NCBI RefSeq assembly: GCF_037392515.1 | Contig: NC_090280.1 | Span: 73,326,504-73,390,503, forward strand | DNA length: 64,000 bases | Source of the DNA: Haliotis asinina | Lineage: Eukaryota; Mollusca; Gastropoda; Lepetellida; Haliotidae | Direction: 5' to 3' | Shown here: piece by piece, positions 61,444 through 64,000 of the stretch | Layout: every line of letters begins with the position of its first letter | How positions within the stretch are numbered: position 1 is the stretch's first letter | Position numbers and translations under genes: made by a program | The notes under the pieces: model-generated | Databases searched by the model: none | Told to the model about the DNA's origin: nothing | The model's input: the letters and a program-made list of their open reading frames with translations, nothing else

Positions 61444-63496
61444 TTATTTATTATTTTGTACAATGTCTAGCCTTACCTGAAATGTCAAAGCCTTAAATGA
61501 AACCGCCTGCGCCAAAAATGACAATTTGGAAAGTTCCAAACAAAATCGATTCCAAACACGTGTTCCCTTGGCAAAATTAATGGTTCGAGGCCTATGACTG
61601 GAACAAAATCAAACCGTACGGGACAGAGCAGACACACCACTAACATGTTCAGCTGAAATCAGACATTAAACAGTTTTCGTGACATAATGTTGTCATAAGC
61701 ATAAGACTAATAATTTGCCTTGGGGAGCATTTATTCCTAACAATATCGTTTGTGTTTGGAATCGGTTTTGTTTAAAACTTTCCATATTGTCATTATTGGC
61801 ATAAACAAACATTGTTGTGTTACGAAAAGCAGGTTCTGTGACATTATCTGTTTGTAAATAGTAATGTAATGAGTATATATCTTTTGTTGTTTTGTTTTTA
61901 AAGAAACTCATTTTGAACTAATTTCTCGTCTGGCTGGAATAATGCCATGTGACGTAAAGTCCAGCTCAACTCAACGCAACTCAGCTCATGAAAAACATGG
62001 GTGAACACTGCTGATGACCAGATGAAAAAAATACATCCAGCATGTCACCTCAGGGAGCATCATAGCATGGCTGCAACGCATTAACAAAGGCAGAAGCCTG
62101 TCTTAACCCAAGCTCAAATACCAAAAACGTTAGAAATAAAGGAAACTTAGCCATAATCTCGCCTCATTCTCCCCATATTGTTGCCCGCATTGGGAAAGCC
62201 AAATGATCACCAGCTTCTCCGACAATTACATCTCATTGAGTGTGGAAAGGTTCAGTGTGGCCCCTGACGGTGAACAGCTTGAAACGGGAGATGCCAAGGT
62301 GGGCTACTTGCTCTCTAGATTTCCCTTTGTTGTCCCTTATGAACATCTCCTACTTTAGCACAGCGGGACCGTGTGCAGGACACGATTTGCCGCAATTATC
62401 GCAGTGCTCGCGAGCCGTGCGCAGCTCAGTGCGGTCATTTCCGGTGTACTTGGACTGAGGGTCTGTTGGGTGGCATGTGAAATATGAAAACTATTGTGTT
62501 AAATTCTGAGAACTGAAGTCCCACAGTTGACATTTAGTGGACTTTTCGAGCGTTAATGAAAAGGGCAAGAGGCAGGGAGGTTGGGATGATGATAACATGT
62601 CGCCTTAGCTGTAGCCATCAATAGTTTGGTTGTTTGATTTTATGTGCACGGCAGTGGGATATTTACTCGGATAAACTGTTTGTTTTGCACGATAAGTTAA
62701 ATGGAGGTGCACGGCGGAAAGGCATTTCAATTGTTGCGTTTTAAGCCACGTGTTACCTAAAGGCCTTCCAGCATTACTAGATGACTACTTTTAAGTATGA
62801 AAATCTGTCGACTCGCTTCTGTGCAATTTTGGTTGTTTTCAGGAGTACTTTCGTGAATGGTTAATCGGTTCTACACAAGAGATAATTGCAGTTATGGCGT
62901 TATCAATCATTTCACTTATAACTGTTAAGTTATCATTCCACAGACGTCGGGCTTTATCCAGGTGGTACACCGAGAGTCAATGGTGCGTCTCAGCCTTTAC
63001 GTGGGCCCTAATGACAGTTATCAAAACGAATTAAACCGTTTACCTGGTCGAGTTGATGTTAGAGAGTATTAAATGGGCTTCCGTAAAATATAATCTAGCA
63101 CGTCCCGCCCGCACGATTTGGACAATCAGTGATAATCAACCCAAGGAGAAGATTTTGTTTCAACTGGAAAAAGAATTATCTTATACACTTTTTAGTTCGA
63201 ATTTGAAGCACTGGAACTTTTTTCGCCTTTCTTAGTCACATATTGATATTGCGTTGGCATGTTTGGTTTATTAGGAGGCATACTGGCGTGAAATATTTCT
63301 TATGGTCCGAGTATTTTAATTTGCCTGGGTCTTGGCAGAGGAGGGTGTGGGTTGGTGTGTGGTGGTGCTTGAGAGTGGGTGTGCAGAGCGAATGCTAGGG
63401 CGATAGGTTAAATTGCTTAGCATCCACTCAAGTCAAATGACACTGTGTCTTTTTACAAAAGTTAGTAAAAACAGTTTTGCGCACATGCTTTCGATC

Positions 63497-63553
63497 ATTT
63501 GATTGTCTTGCCCAGATTATTTACAGAGCGCCGCCATATAGCTGGAATATTGA
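63497..63553 (+). mobile_element. SINE tail fragment (family 2)
   Basis: tttgattgtcttgcccagat, tatttacagagcgccgccat and atagctggaatattgatga match the 3' part of family 2 and show the intact junction to the shared gctggaatattg tail. Confidence 0.6.
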
Positions 63554-64000
63554 TGATTTCAACAAACATTGCCAATTATATCTTCTCTTTTCATCCATTT
63601 TTTTATTTAAAATTTGAAAAAGGAAAATAAACCTGAAGTATGCATGCTCTGCGGTAAGCAAGAATGAGTGAGAAAAGATTGCGGTGGAGAGCCTCACTCA
63701 ACACACGATGCCAGTATACTCCATGTTCGTCTCCCCTACGTGTGACCATTGAAGGGTATGTGTGCGCAATTAGGAGAACTATGCAATTGTTACGATACTT
63801 GTTGATAGCAAACACGTTTCTAGGTCCAATCTAGGATAATTAAGTGTGTCACGTGAAAAGATAATTCATATGACATTCGCAGGGGGTGACGAATATTGGA
63901 AAATGCACACGCGCATCCATCTAGTGCGCATGTGCGGAAGTTGTAGTGGAGATTATGAGAGATGAGGACAGGTGTAGAGAGTATGTCGGTGGTATTAGCG

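Larger units (their letters stand above)
59261..64000. other. Downstream intergenic DNA
   Basis: No gene is recognised. Apart from the three-copy repeat at 61.3 kb and the SINE fragment at 63.5 kb, a GC-richer block (62160-62470) and a CpG-containing patch at the right edge (63840-64000) differ from the AT-rich background. Open frames are at most 83 codons and show no family motifs. Confidence 0.5.

Overview
This is a eukaryotic, non-bacterial window: one gene with large introns, abundant short interspersed repeats, microsatellites and two long satellite arrays. The repeats decide the likely lineage. Two SINE families end in a gctggaatattgct...gcggcgtaaaac tail followed by (TCAC)n; I associate such repeats with marine gastropods, especially abalone (Haliotis). 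That attribution is from memory of repeat sequences, not from a search.

The only gene I can support is a T-box transcription factor of the Tbx2/3 (Drosophila optomotor-blind) class on the + strand. It has six coding exons: 7305-7633, 31269-31536, 42939-43085, 43565-43641, 45469-45668 and 46462-47498. Joined they give 2058 nt, or 685 residues plus a stop, with all phases consistent. The T-box is split over exons 1-4, and exons 2, 3 and 4 have the 268/147/77-nt lengths I know from vertebrate TBX2/TBX3. Introns 1 (23.6 kb) and 2 (11.4 kb) are very long; introns 3-5 are 0.5-1.8 kb. A CpG-rich region lies upstream of the start codon, and an AATAAA at 48077 closes a 3'UTR of about 600 nt.

Layout: 1-6.5 kb is intergenic DNA with repeats. 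6.56-7.3 kb is the putative promoter and 5'UTR. 7.3-48.1 kb is the Tbx2/3 transcription unit, whose introns carry SINEs, MITE-like palindromes and a few GC-rich or motif-dense islands that could be enhancers. 48.5-49.1 kb is a 601-bp terminal-inverted-repeat element with a 9-bp target duplication. 49.4-53.8 kb is an 18/19-bp minisatellite with a higher-order repeat of about 0.95 kb. 55.26-57.9 kb is a 59-bp HindIII-type satellite of about 45 units whose minus strand is open in all three frames. 57.9-64 kb is intergenic with several SINE copies.

The protein is probably a nuclear DNA-binding repressor. The T-box would contact DNA and the C-terminal region keeps the Tbx2/3 RFSPYxIP and terminal helix-like motifs. 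Its most unusual features are a five-copy heptapeptide repeat rich in R, K and D in the C-terminal half and a P-to-K change in the usually conserved VFPET motif. No second gene, tRNA, rRNA or CRISPR array is supported.
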